Below are positions 1 to 5,450 of a stretch of DNA of 9,680 nucleotides, in pieces. The position numbers and the translations under genes were made by a program. Under the pieces are notes generated by a model that was not told where the DNA came from, made no database searches, and saw nothing but the letters and a program-made list of their open reading frames with translations. The DNA is from Clostridiales bacterium (GTDB lineage: Bacteria > Bacillota > Clostridia > Oscillospirales > Butyricicoccaceae): assembly GCA_019420045.1 (NCBI GenBank), contig JAHZHY010000035.1, positions 1 through 9,680 on the forward strand, given 5' to 3'. Position 1 is the stretch's first letter. Each line of letters starts with the position of its first letter.

Positions 1-648
1 TTCAATTTAGTTGAATATTTATTTGGTGATGGTAGTTTACTTACTAAAATAGTTGGTATCGTATCCCAGAAGCTGTATGAGCTGGAGTTTTCCGGAAAAG
101 CCAATCATGCAGGAACCACTCCCATGGATCTGCGGGACGATGCCTTGGTGAAGGCCGCCCGGCTGATCTCTTTCTGTGCTCCTGTGGCCAAACTGATCAG
201 CGAGGACATGGTCATCACCGTGGGGCGGCTGGAGGTGTTCCCCGGGGCCACCAATGTGGTACCGGAAAAGGTGCGCCTCAGCCTGGAGATCCGGGCCCGG
301 GAGGACTGGATGGTGGACAAGGCCTATGAACGGCTGATGGAGCAGTGCGGAGAGGATGTTTCTTCCTTCCGGCTCCTTTGGCAGGAAGAGGCCCATCCCA
401 TGGACTCCGATGTGATGGATGCCATTTCGGAAGCGGCCCGGATGCTGGGCCTTTCCCACAAGCGGATGGTCAGTGGCGCCGGACACGATTCCATGACCTT
501 GTCCCAGGTGACCCGGTCGGGCATGATCTTTGTGCCCAGCGTGGGCGGTTTGAGCCATTGCAAGGAGGAATACACCCGGTGGGAGGATTGCGCCGCCGGG
601 TGTGATGTGCTGCTGCACACCCTTTTCCAGCTGGACAATATGGAATAA
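1..648 (+). CDS. M20-family amidohydrolase (N-carbamoyl-amino-acid / allantoate amidohydrolase group), 5' partial
   Basis: This is the C-terminal 215 codons of a zinc-dependent hydrolase of the hydantoinase/carbamoylase (AllC/HyuC-like) branch of peptidase family M20. The family hydrolyses N-carbamoyl or ureido groups in the cytosol, for example in hydantoin, pyrimidine or allantoin breakdown; the substrate here cannot be read. Visible family blocks, by codon from base 1, are GKANHAGTTPMD (32-43, dimerisation/lid domain), FPGATNVVP (80-88), SGAGHDS (158-164), and FVPSVGGLSH (177-186) followed by EEYTRWED. His186 matches the last metal ligand. Full-length relatives have about 410 residues, so roughly the first half, with most metal ligands, lies outside. 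Frame 1 is open from base 1, but codons 1 to about 20 are AT-rich and do not show the expected HIEQGP block, so true homology is safe only from about base 65. The stop is TAA at 646-648. Confidence 0.85.
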   Translation, partial: FNLVEYLFGDGSLLTKIVGIVSQKLYELEFSGKANHAGTTPMDLRDDALVKAARLISFCAPVAKLISEDMVITVGRLEVFPGATNVVPEKVRLSLEIRAREDWMVDKAYERLMEQCGEDVSSFRLLWQEEAHPMDSDVMDAISEAARMLGLSHKRMVSGAGHDSMTLSQVTRSGMIFVPSVGGLSHCKEEYTRWEDCAAGCDVLLHTLFQLDNME

Positions 649-658
649 AGCAGAAAGA

Positions 659-695
659 AAATGCCGTTTCCGCATTTTGCGGAAACGGCATTTTT
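659..695. terminator. bidirectional intrinsic terminator
   Basis: A perfect 16-bp stem (arms 659-674 and 678-693) with a TTT loop lies between the two convergent genes. On the + strand it is followed by TTTTT and, after GGA, a second TTTTT. On the - strand the hairpin is followed by TTTTCTTT. It can therefore stop transcription from both the amidohydrolase gene (ends 648) and the SEDS gene (ends 708). Confidence 0.9.
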
Positions 696-707
696 GGATT
701 TTTAAGG

Positions 708-1835
708 TTATTCATCCCGGTTTCGCAGCCAGGCCGGGCGCTGGCGGAGGACAAAGCCGGCCACAATGCCCAAAGAGAGGAACATGGTCACCAGAGAAGA
801 ACCGCCATAGCTGAAGAAGGGGAGGGTCAGACCGATCACCGGCATGACGCCCACACACATACCGATATTGATGAGGATCTGAATGGTGAACATACTGGCA
901 ATGCCGGCGCAGACCAAAAGGCTGAAGCGGTTGTCACACTGGCTGGCGTTATAAAACAGACGAAGCACCAGGGTGCCCAGCAGCACAATGACCACACAGC
1001 AGCCCACAAACCCGAACTCCTCACCGATCACCGAAAAGATGGAGTCGGTGTATTTGGCGGGCAGGATGTTGTACTGGGTCTGCCGTCCCTGCATATAGCC
1101 GGAGCCGAGAAACTGCCCGGCCCCCAGGGCCAGGATGCTTTGGTCGGTCTGGTAATAGATGCTGGGGTCGATGGCCGGATCGAAAAGCACCAGAATACGG
1201 TTGCGTTGATAATCCCCCAAGAACTGCCACACCAGGGGGGAGACCGCCACGGCGCTCGCCGTGATGCCGCCGATCCATTTCCAGCTCAGGCCGGAGGAAA
1301 ACATCATAATGGCGAAGATGAACACATAGGCCACCGCCATGCCCAAATCCTTGGAGGGGATGTAAACCGCCGCCACTGTCAGAAGAAAGTGGAGGGTCAG
1401 CTGGGCTACCGCTTTCACCGAATTGATCCGGTCTTTCAGCCGGTCGATATGGCAGGCCAGGGTGCAGATGAAGATGATTTTGCCGAATTCCGCCGGTTGG
1501 ATGCCGATACCGCCGAAACGGATCCAGCTGCGGTTGCCGGTGTCACCGGCGGTGCCCAGCACAAAGAGGGACAGCTGGAAGAGAATGTTGAAGACAAAGA
1601 AGAACTTCCAGAACCGGGCGATGTTCTCCAGATCGATGAGGGAGGCCGCCACAAAACAAAAGACCCCCAGTACCAAAGCGGCACTTTGCACGATGACATA
1701 TTTATTGGAGTGATAGCTGAGGGTGGCGCTGTATATGGCCACCAGTCCCAGCAGGGAAGAAATAATCGCCAGATTCAAAAGCAGCAGATCGGTGTGGCGC
1801 AGATAGCTTTTGATGGCTTTGAATACTTTGACCAT
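708..1835 (-). CDS. rodA: SEDS peptidoglycan glycosyltransferase, RodA/FtsW family (RodA-like)
   Basis: This 375-residue polytopic membrane protein polymerises lipid II into glycan strands, working with a class B penicillin-binding protein. About ten hydrophobic segments are visible, starting at residues 17-37. Family signatures are GNRSWIRFGGIGIQPAEFGK (100-119), KYTDSIFSVIGEEFGFVG (261-278) and PVIGLTLPFFSYGGSS (332-347). Asp264 in the second block corresponds to the catalytic aspartate. The N-terminal RHTDLLLL stretch and the PVIG form of the last block favour RodA over FtsW, where PTKG is usual, but no partner gene is present to confirm this. The ATG at 1835 was chosen because AGGAAAGG lies 9 bases upstream and homology begins there. 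The same frame stays open far upstream across the intergenic region and antisense to the next gene, but that part resembles nothing. The gene is monocistronic, with its own promoter and terminator. Confidence 0.92.
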   Translation of the reverse strand: MVKVFKAIKSYLRHTDLLLLNLAIISSLLGLVAIYSATLSYHSNKYVIVQSAALVLGVFCFVAASLIDLENIARFWKFFFVFNILFQLSLFVLGTAGDTGNRSWIRFGGIGIQPAEFGKIIFICTLACHIDRLKDRINSVKAVAQLTLHFLLTVAAVYIPSKDLGMAVAYVFIFAIMMFSSGLSWKWIGGITASAVAVSPLVWQFLGDYQRNRILVLFDPAIDPSIYYQTDQSILALGAGQFLGSGYMQGRQTQYNILPAKYTDSIFSVIGEEFGFVGCCVVIVLLGTLVLRLFYNASQCDNRFSLLVCAGIASMFTIQILINIGMCVGVMPVIGLTLPFFSYGGSSLVTMFLSLGIVAGFVLRQRPAWLRNRDE

Positions 1836-1863
1836 GGGACACAACCTTTCCTGTGTTCCTATT

Positions 1864-1892
1864 ATTTTATCATCTGACGGCGGATTATTCAA
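1864..1892 (-). promoter_or_regulatory. sigma-A-type promoter of the rodA-like gene
   Basis: Read on the - strand, TTGAAT (1892-1887) and TAAAAT (1869-1864) are separated by exactly 17 bases, close to the TTGACA/TATAAT consensus. Transcription would start near 1857 and give a leader of about 20 bases that carries the AGGAAAGG ribosome site. This is a motif match only. Confidence 0.65.
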
Positions 1893-1999
1893 TTCTTCCC
1901 GGAGAAGAAAAGACACCTTGTCCGGCAGATTTATAAAAAGTTTACACCTTGGGCCGGAGAAGGCTAAATGAGAAAAGAAACTATTTTTAACAATTTCAC

Positions 2000-2028
2000 T
2001 TTCCATGCAGGCACGCGGATGGTATAAT
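2000..2028 (+). promoter_or_regulatory. candidate extended -10 promoter for the amidase-tsaE-tsaB-rpiB-upp operon
   Basis: TTTCCA (2000-2005, 4 of 6 matches to TTGACA), a 17-base spacer and a perfect TATAAT (2023-2028) preceded by TGG (extended -10) make a good + strand promoter. The -10 lies inside the left arm of the 12-bp inverted repeat 2022-2050, so a protein bound to the palindrome would block it. A second TGGTATAAT lies at 2127-2135 without a clear -35 and is an alternative. Both TATAAT copies are part of palindromes, so they could also be a by-product of the repeat. Confidence 0.4.
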
Positions 2029-2135
2029 AACCGCATAACGGTTATTATACGGATTTTGCAGCCGTTTTCTCGTCCCTTGCAGGGACAACCGAAAACATGG
2101 CCATTATACCACTTCGCCTTGCTTCGTGGTATAAT
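2021..2135. repeat. cluster of three hairpins with recurrent GGTATAAT motifs (possible dispersed intergenic repeat)
   Basis: Hairpin 1 is a perfect 12-bp inverted repeat, arms 2022-2033 (GTATAATAACCG) and 2039-2050, loop CATAA. Hairpin 2 has an outer stem GTTTTC/GAAAAC (2064-2069, 2091-2096) and an inner stem GTCCCT/AGGGAC (2072-2077, 2081-2086) with a TGC loop. Hairpin 3 has a perfect 10-bp stem ATTATACCAC/GTGGTATAAT (2103-2112, 2126-2135) with a 13-base loop. GGTATAAT stands at both ends, and inverted copies lie between. No hairpin is followed by a T-run, so these are not intrinsic terminators. The structure resembles a small non-coding repeat element or a structured leader/operator; the sequence of one window cannot decide between them. 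Confidence 0.6.
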
Positions 2136-2213
2136 CATAAATAAATACAAAAACACAGAACGGACAGCGCTTCCCAAAGCATGGCTCAGGGGGCGCGGAT
2201 GGGAGTGAAAGAT

Positions 2214-3104
2214 ATGCAGACCCTTGTTAGAGATCAGGTGCATTTCGCCTTTTCGCCGGACAATGCCCCCGTTTATCGTGCCCACAGCGGGGATACCGTC
2301 TTGTTTCAGTGTCAGGACTGCTATGCCGGCCAGCTGACACAAGACGGCCAGCAGATGGAAAGCATGAACATGGCCCACAACAACCCGGCCACCGGCCCTC
2401 TCTATATTGAGGAAGCCGTTCCTGGGGATGTGCTGCGGGTGGAGATTCTCTCCATTCAGATCGCAAAAGAAGGCTCCATGTGCGCCCGGGAGGGAGCGGG
2501 AATCTATGAGGTCACCGGCTGCCATTGCCGCCGTTTCCCGGTGGAAGGGGAAGAAATGGTTTTTGACAAGGGCATCCGGGTGCCCCTGCGTCCCATGATC
2601 GGCGTCATCGGAGTGGCCCCGGCAGAGGGCAGCGTGCCCACCACCGTTCCTGGTGAGCACGGCGGCAATCTGGATATCCGGGACATGAACGAAGGGGCCG
2701 TTTTGTATCTGCCGGTGAATGTGCCGGGCGCCCTTTTGTCCATGGGTGATCTCCATGGCGTTCAGGGTGACGGGGAGACGGTGATCTGCGCTTTGGAAGT
2801 GCCGGGAGAAGTGACGGTACGGGTCACTGTGCTGAAAGACCGGGGCGACATCCCCACCCCCTTCCTTGTGACAAAAGACCGGTATCTCACCACCGCCGCC
2901 GATCCTTCCCTGGATGTGTGCAGCGTGAAGGCCGCCCGGAAAATGCAGAAATTCCTCCAGGACCACGCCGCACTGTCCCTGGAACAGGCGGGAATGCTTT
3001 TGTCTCTGGCGGGAAATCTGCGCATCAGCCAGGTGGTCAACCCGGCCAAGGGCTGTATTATGGAGCTGCCCCGAGGACTGGCCAAGGAGAGTTTTACACT
3101 ATGA
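2214..3104 (+). CDS. acetamidase/formamidase family protein
   Basis: This 296-residue cytosolic protein matches the acetamidase/formamidase family, which hydrolyses short-chain amides to ammonia and the acid; the true substrate is unknown. Motifs include QDCYAGQL (34-41), NPATGPLYIEEAVPGDVLRV (57-76), RPMIGVIGVAP (126-136), PGEHGGNLDIRDMNEGAVL (146-164) and GDLHGVQGDGE (178-188). The last two carry the His, Asp and Glu residues expected at the metal/active site. Length is normal for the family. The ATG at 2214 was preferred because GGGAG lies 8 bases upstream and the protein then starts as relatives do. ATGs at 2181 (no ribosome site) and 2199 (AGGGGG 5 bases before) are in frame. The stop overlaps the tsaE start as ATGA (3101-3104), so the two genes are translationally coupled. 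This gene is probably the first of the operon. Confidence 0.9.
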   Translation: MQTLVRDQVHFAFSPDNAPVYRAHSGDTVLFQCQDCYAGQLTQDGQQMESMNMAHNNPATGPLYIEEAVPGDVLRVEILSIQIAKEGSMCAREGAGIYEVTGCHCRRFPVEGEEMVFDKGIRVPLRPMIGVIGVAPAEGSVPTTVPGEHGGNLDIRDMNEGAVLYLPVNVPGALLSMGDLHGVQGDGETVICALEVPGEVTVRVTVLKDRGDIPTPFLVTKDRYLTTAADPSLDVCSVKAARKMQKFLQDHAALSLEQAGMLLSLAGNLRISQVVNPAKGCIMELPRGLAKESFTL

Positions 3105-3559
3105 TAGAAGAATTTCCATTGACCCCAATCGAAACAAAAGAGACCCATTCCCCGGAAGAGACGGAAAACCTGGGGGCCTATGTGGGGGCAACCTATCCGG
3201 ACATCCAGGTGATCGCCCTTTTGGGCGAGCTGGGGGCGGGAAAGACCGCCTTTGTCCGGGGGCTGGCCCGGCAGCGGCAGACGGTGGATCAGGTTTCCAG
3301 CCCTACCTATGCCATTGTCAATGAATATCGGGGAAAGCGCCCCATTTACCATTTTGATATGTACCGGATCACAGACAGCGACAGTCTGTATGACATCGGC
3401 TGGGAGGATTATCTTTCCTCCGGCGGCTTGTGTGTGGTGGAGTGGAGTGAAAACATCCTGGAAGCCCTGCCTGAGGGGACCTTGTTTGTCCGCATCGAAA
3501 AGACAGGAGAACAAAGCCGCCGCATCACTTTGCTGAAAAAGGAGGGGGAAGGATGCTGA
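3101..3559 (+). CDS. tsaE: tRNA t6A37 biosynthesis ATPase TsaE
   Basis: TsaE is the small P-loop ATPase that works with TsaB and TsaD to transfer threonylcarbamoyl to A37 of ANN-decoding tRNAs in the cytosol. The 152-residue length is typical. Walker A is GELGAGKT (42-49), followed by SSPTY (66-70), HFDMYR (84-89) with the conserved Asp86, and GWEDYLSSGG with VEW (100-115), all in family order. The ATG at 3101 was chosen because AAGGAGA lies 10 bases upstream, it overlaps the previous stop, and homology starts just after it. The open frame begins earlier (2918), but that part is the shadow of the amidase gene. It overlaps tsaB by 7 bases. The neighbour rimI, often found in tsa operons, is absent, and tsaC and tsaD are not in the window. 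Confidence 0.95.
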   Translation: MIEEFPLTPIETKETHSPEETENLGAYVGATYPDIQVIALLGELGAGKTAFVRGLARQRQTVDQVSSPTYAIVNEYRGKRPIYHFDMYRITDSDSLYDIGWEDYLSSGGLCVVEWSENILEALPEGTLFVRIEKTGEQSRRITLLKKEGEGC

Positions 3560-4239
3560 TCTTGGCGTTGGATACCACATCCCGGGTGGCTTCGGCTGCT
3601 TTGTGCCGGGATGGGGAGATCATCGGTTATGGGGAAAAGGATTCCCAGATGAATCACAGCCGTACCATTTTGCCGGTGGTGCAGCATTTGCTGGAACAAA
3701 ACGGCCTGGCTCTTTCGGAGATGGATGTGTTTGCCGCTACCATCGGTCCTGGTTCTTTTACCGGGGTGCGCATCGGCGTGGCTGCCATCAAAGGCTATGC
3801 CATGGCGCTGAATAAGCCCTGCGCCGCTGTGTCCACTTTGGAATCGGCCGCATGGGCCGCAAAGGACAAAAAAGGGATTCTCTGCGCCGGGGTACAGGCC
3901 CGGCAGGATGAATTCTTTTATGCTTTTTTTGAAAACGACGGGGAGATCCGCAGGAAAAGTGCCGATCAGGTGGGGAAGGCCCAGGAGATCCTCCTGCAGA
4001 TGGAGAAAGAGGCTGGCCCGCTTTGGATCACCGGAGACGGCAGCGGGCTTTTGATGGAATATGCAGAAAAAGCCGGATTGTCGCCTCTTCTGGCAGAAGG
4101 ATGCCGGCAGAATGCCGCCGCTACCGCCCTTCGGGCATTCCAGATGGCGGAGAGAGGAGAGCTGACCGATTGTCACCATCTGACTCCCAGCTATCTGCGG
4201 CTTTCCCAGGCCGAGCGGATGAAACTGCAAAACAAGTAA
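3553..4239 (+). CDS. tsaB: tRNA t6A37 biosynthesis scaffold protein TsaB
   Basis: TsaB is an inactive-ASKHA-fold partner that dimerises with the catalytic subunit TsaD and binds TsaE during t6A synthesis. The 228-residue protein starts MLILALDTTS as expected. It has NHSRTILPVV (34-43) and the diagnostic GPGSFTGVRIG (65-75), followed by IKGYAMALNKP. The C-terminal end has the usual PSYLR motif before the last residues. The ATG at 3553 lies inside the tsaE end (7-base overlap, ATGCTGA) and is preceded by AGGAGGGGGAAGG, a strong ribosome site. Tight coupling with tsaE fits the stoichiometric complex. A 30-base gap without terminator follows, so rpiB is probably on the same transcript. Confidence 0.95.
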   Translation: MLILALDTTSRVASAALCRDGEIIGYGEKDSQMNHSRTILPVVQHLLEQNGLALSEMDVFAATIGPGSFTGVRIGVAAIKGYAMALNKPCAAVSTLESAAWAAKDKKGILCAGVQARQDEFFYAFFENDGEIRRKSADQVGKAQEILLQMEKEAGPLWITGDGSGLLMEYAEKAGLSPLLAEGCRQNAAATALRAFQMAERGELTDCHHLTPSYLRLSQAERMKLQNK

Positions 4240-4269
4240 AAATTCAGATAAAAGAAAGGAACGATCAGT

Positions 4270-4713
4270 ATGAAAATCGCTATTGGATCGGATCACGCAG
4301 GCTTTGCTTTGAAAGAGCAGGTCAAGCAGCATTTGAAGGAAATGGGCTGTGAAGTGGAGGATGTGGGCACTTATGACGAAAAGTCCTGCCACTATCCCAT
4401 CTACGCTCAGAAAGTGGCCATGGAAGTGGTCAGCGGCCGGGCCGGTCAGGGCATTCTGATCTGCGGCACCGGAGCCGGTATGGCTATCGCCGCAAACAAG
4501 ATCAAGGGCATCCGGGCAGTGACAGTGTCCGATTGCTTCACTGCACGGGCTGTGCGGATGCACAATGACGCCAATGTGCTGTGCATGGGCGCCCGGGTCA
4601 TCGGTTCGGGCCTGGCCTGCCTGATTGCCCAGCTGTTTGTGGAGACCGAATTTGAAGGCGGACGCCATCAGACCCGGTTGGATATGATCGCTGACATCGA
4701 AAACGGCAAATAA
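4270..4713 (+). CDS. rpiB: ribose-5-phosphate isomerase B
   Basis: RpiB interconverts ribulose 5-phosphate and ribose 5-phosphate in the non-oxidative pentose phosphate pathway (cytosol). Some relatives of the RpiB/LacAB family act on allose or galactose 6-phosphate instead. The 147 residues match the usual length. The start IGSDHAGFALK (5-15) carries Asp8 and His9. CGTGAGMAIAANK (65-77) supplies the catalytic Cys65 and the anion-hole loop, and RMHNDANVLCMGAR (96-109) supplies His98 and Asn99. GGRHQTRLD (130-138) provides the phosphate-binding arginines. Retention of these residues supports true RpiB. GAAAGGA sits 9 bases before the ATG. In Bacillus subtilis rpiB (ywlF) also lies near upp, with a t6A gene (ywlC) close by, so this clustering has precedent. 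Confidence 0.93.
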   Translation: MKIAIGSDHAGFALKEQVKQHLKEMGCEVEDVGTYDEKSCHYPIYAQKVAMEVVSGRAGQGILICGTGAGMAIAANKIKGIRAVTVSDCFTARAVRMHNDANVLCMGARVIGSGLACLIAQLFVETEFEGGRHQTRLDMIADIENGK

Positions 4714-4717
4714 TCTT

Positions 4718-4747
4718 CCGTTTTCCGTCATAGGGCCGGGAAAACGG
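4718..4747 (+). other. hairpin in the rpiB-upp gap
   Basis: CCGTTTTCC (4718-4726) pairs perfectly with GGAAAACGG (4739-4747) around a 12-base loop. No T-run follows and the upp ribosome site GGAGG begins 3 bases later, so this is not a standard terminator. It could stabilise the downstream message or modulate access to the upp ribosome site. The function is inferred only. Confidence 0.45.
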
Positions 4748-4758
4748 CCGGAGGAATT

Positions 4759-5394
4759 ATGGAACACAACAATTTACATCTGTTGGATCATCCGCTGGTC
4801 CAGCACAAGATGGCTTTTTTGCGGGACAAGAACACCGGTGTCAAGGAATTCCGCACATTGATCGGGGAAGTGTCCACTCTGCTGTGTCTGGAAGCCACAC
4901 GGGATCTGCCTTTGCGTCCGGCGCAGGTGGAAACTCCCATCGGGAAGGCCGATGTGCAGATGCTGGCCGGACGGAAACTGGCCATTGTCCCCATTCTGCG
5001 GGCGGGACTTGGCATGGTGGACGGCATTTTGCAGCTGGTCCCCGCTGCCAAAACCGGGCACATCGGCCTGGAGCGGGATCACGATACCCTGAAACCCCGG
5101 GAGTATTACTGCAAGCTGCCTTCGGATATTTCTCAGCGGGATGTGCTGCTGCTGGACCCCATGCTGGCCACCGGCGGCAGTGCTTCGGCGGCCATTCAGC
5201 TTCTGAAAGAGAAGGGAGTACGGCGCCTGAGCTTTGTGTGCGTGGTGGCCGCTCCGGAAGGGGTGGAGCGCATCACACGGGAGCATCCGGAGATTCCCAT
5301 TTATTGCGCCGCCCTGGATCAGGGGCTCAATGAAAATGGTTACATTGTCCCCGGCCTGGGAGATGCGGGAGACCGGATTTTCGGCACCGAATAA
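4759..5394 (+). CDS. upp: uracil phosphoribosyltransferase
   Basis: Upp makes UMP from uracil and PRPP, the pyrimidine salvage step in the cytosol. The 211-residue protein has [13 protein letters not shown] (11-23), a conserved N-terminal block. [13 protein letters not shown] (77-89) follows, then the PRPP loop [12 protein letters not shown] (131-142), and finally the uracil-binding end [20 protein letters not shown] (191-210). All match Upp and not PyrR, which is shorter and lacks this end. The ribosome site GGAGG (4750-4754) is only 4 bases from the ATG, short but no other start fits. It is the last gene of the run. No hairpin with a + strand T-run follows; the stem at 5408-5432 has its U-tract on the other strand. 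Confidence 0.96.
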   Translation: MEHNNLHLLDHPLVQHKMAFLRDKNTGVKEFRTLIGEVSTLLCLEATRDLPLRPAQVETPIGKADVQMLAGRKLAIVPILRAGLGMVDGILQLVPAAKTGHIGLERDHDTLKPREYYCKLPSDISQRDVLLLDPMLATGGSASAAIQLLKEKGVRRLSFVCVVAAPEGVERITREHPEIPIYCAALDQGLNENGYIVPGLGDAGDRIFGTE

Positions 5395-5401
5395 AGGGTA
5401 C

Positions 5402-5432
5402 AAAAAAGGGAGGAGACCGCAGGTCTCCTCCC
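5402..5432 (-). terminator. intrinsic terminator of the carboxypeptidase gene
   Basis: A perfect 11-bp stem GGGAGGAGACC/GGTCTCCTCCC (5408-5418, 5422-5432) with a 3-base loop is followed on the - strand by six Ts (5407-5402). It lies 18 bases after the stop of the - strand gene. The + strand side has no T-run, so termination of upp transcripts here would be weak. Confidence 0.85.
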
Positions 5433-5450
5433 GGAAATGGGAAAGTTTAT

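Larger units (their letters stand above)
1836..2213. other. 378-base divergent intergenic region
   Basis: No gene is supported here. The left part (to about 1900) holds the leader and promoter of the rodA-like gene. The stretch 1925-2005 is AT-rich and has no clear structure. From 2021 to 2135 there are three consecutive hairpins. The rest (2136-2213) is an AT-rich leader followed by the ribosome site of the amidase gene. A 67-codon open frame at 2005-2208 runs through the hairpins, has no ribosome site, and is probably not translated. Confidence 0.7.

Noticed and set aside
1140..1877. A 245-codon + strand open frame opposite the rodA-like gene
   Set aside because: It is antisense to clear membrane segments, is rich in His, Gln, Asp and Gly with no recognisable motif, and has no ribosome site.
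2064..2096. Hairpin 2 as an intrinsic terminator
   Set aside because: No T-run follows on either strand, and no gene ends just before it.
2021..2135. Transposon-like element with target-site duplication
   Set aside because: The GGTATAAT ends are parts of separate palindromes; I see no clear flanking duplication and no transposase.
1836..2966. A 377-codon upstream extension of the rodA-like - strand frame, antisense to the amidase gene
   Set aside because: The extension has no resemblance to SEDS proteins, crosses the promoter and hairpin region, and a good ribosome site with ATG exists at 1835.
3409..4767. A 452-codon - strand open frame opposite tsaE, tsaB and rpiB
   Set aside because: The + strand genes are certain; the antisense frame is a by-product of GC-rich codon use and resembles no protein family.
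4774..5403. A - strand frame of about the same length as upp
   Set aside because: It mirrors upp, whose motifs and ribosome site are certain.
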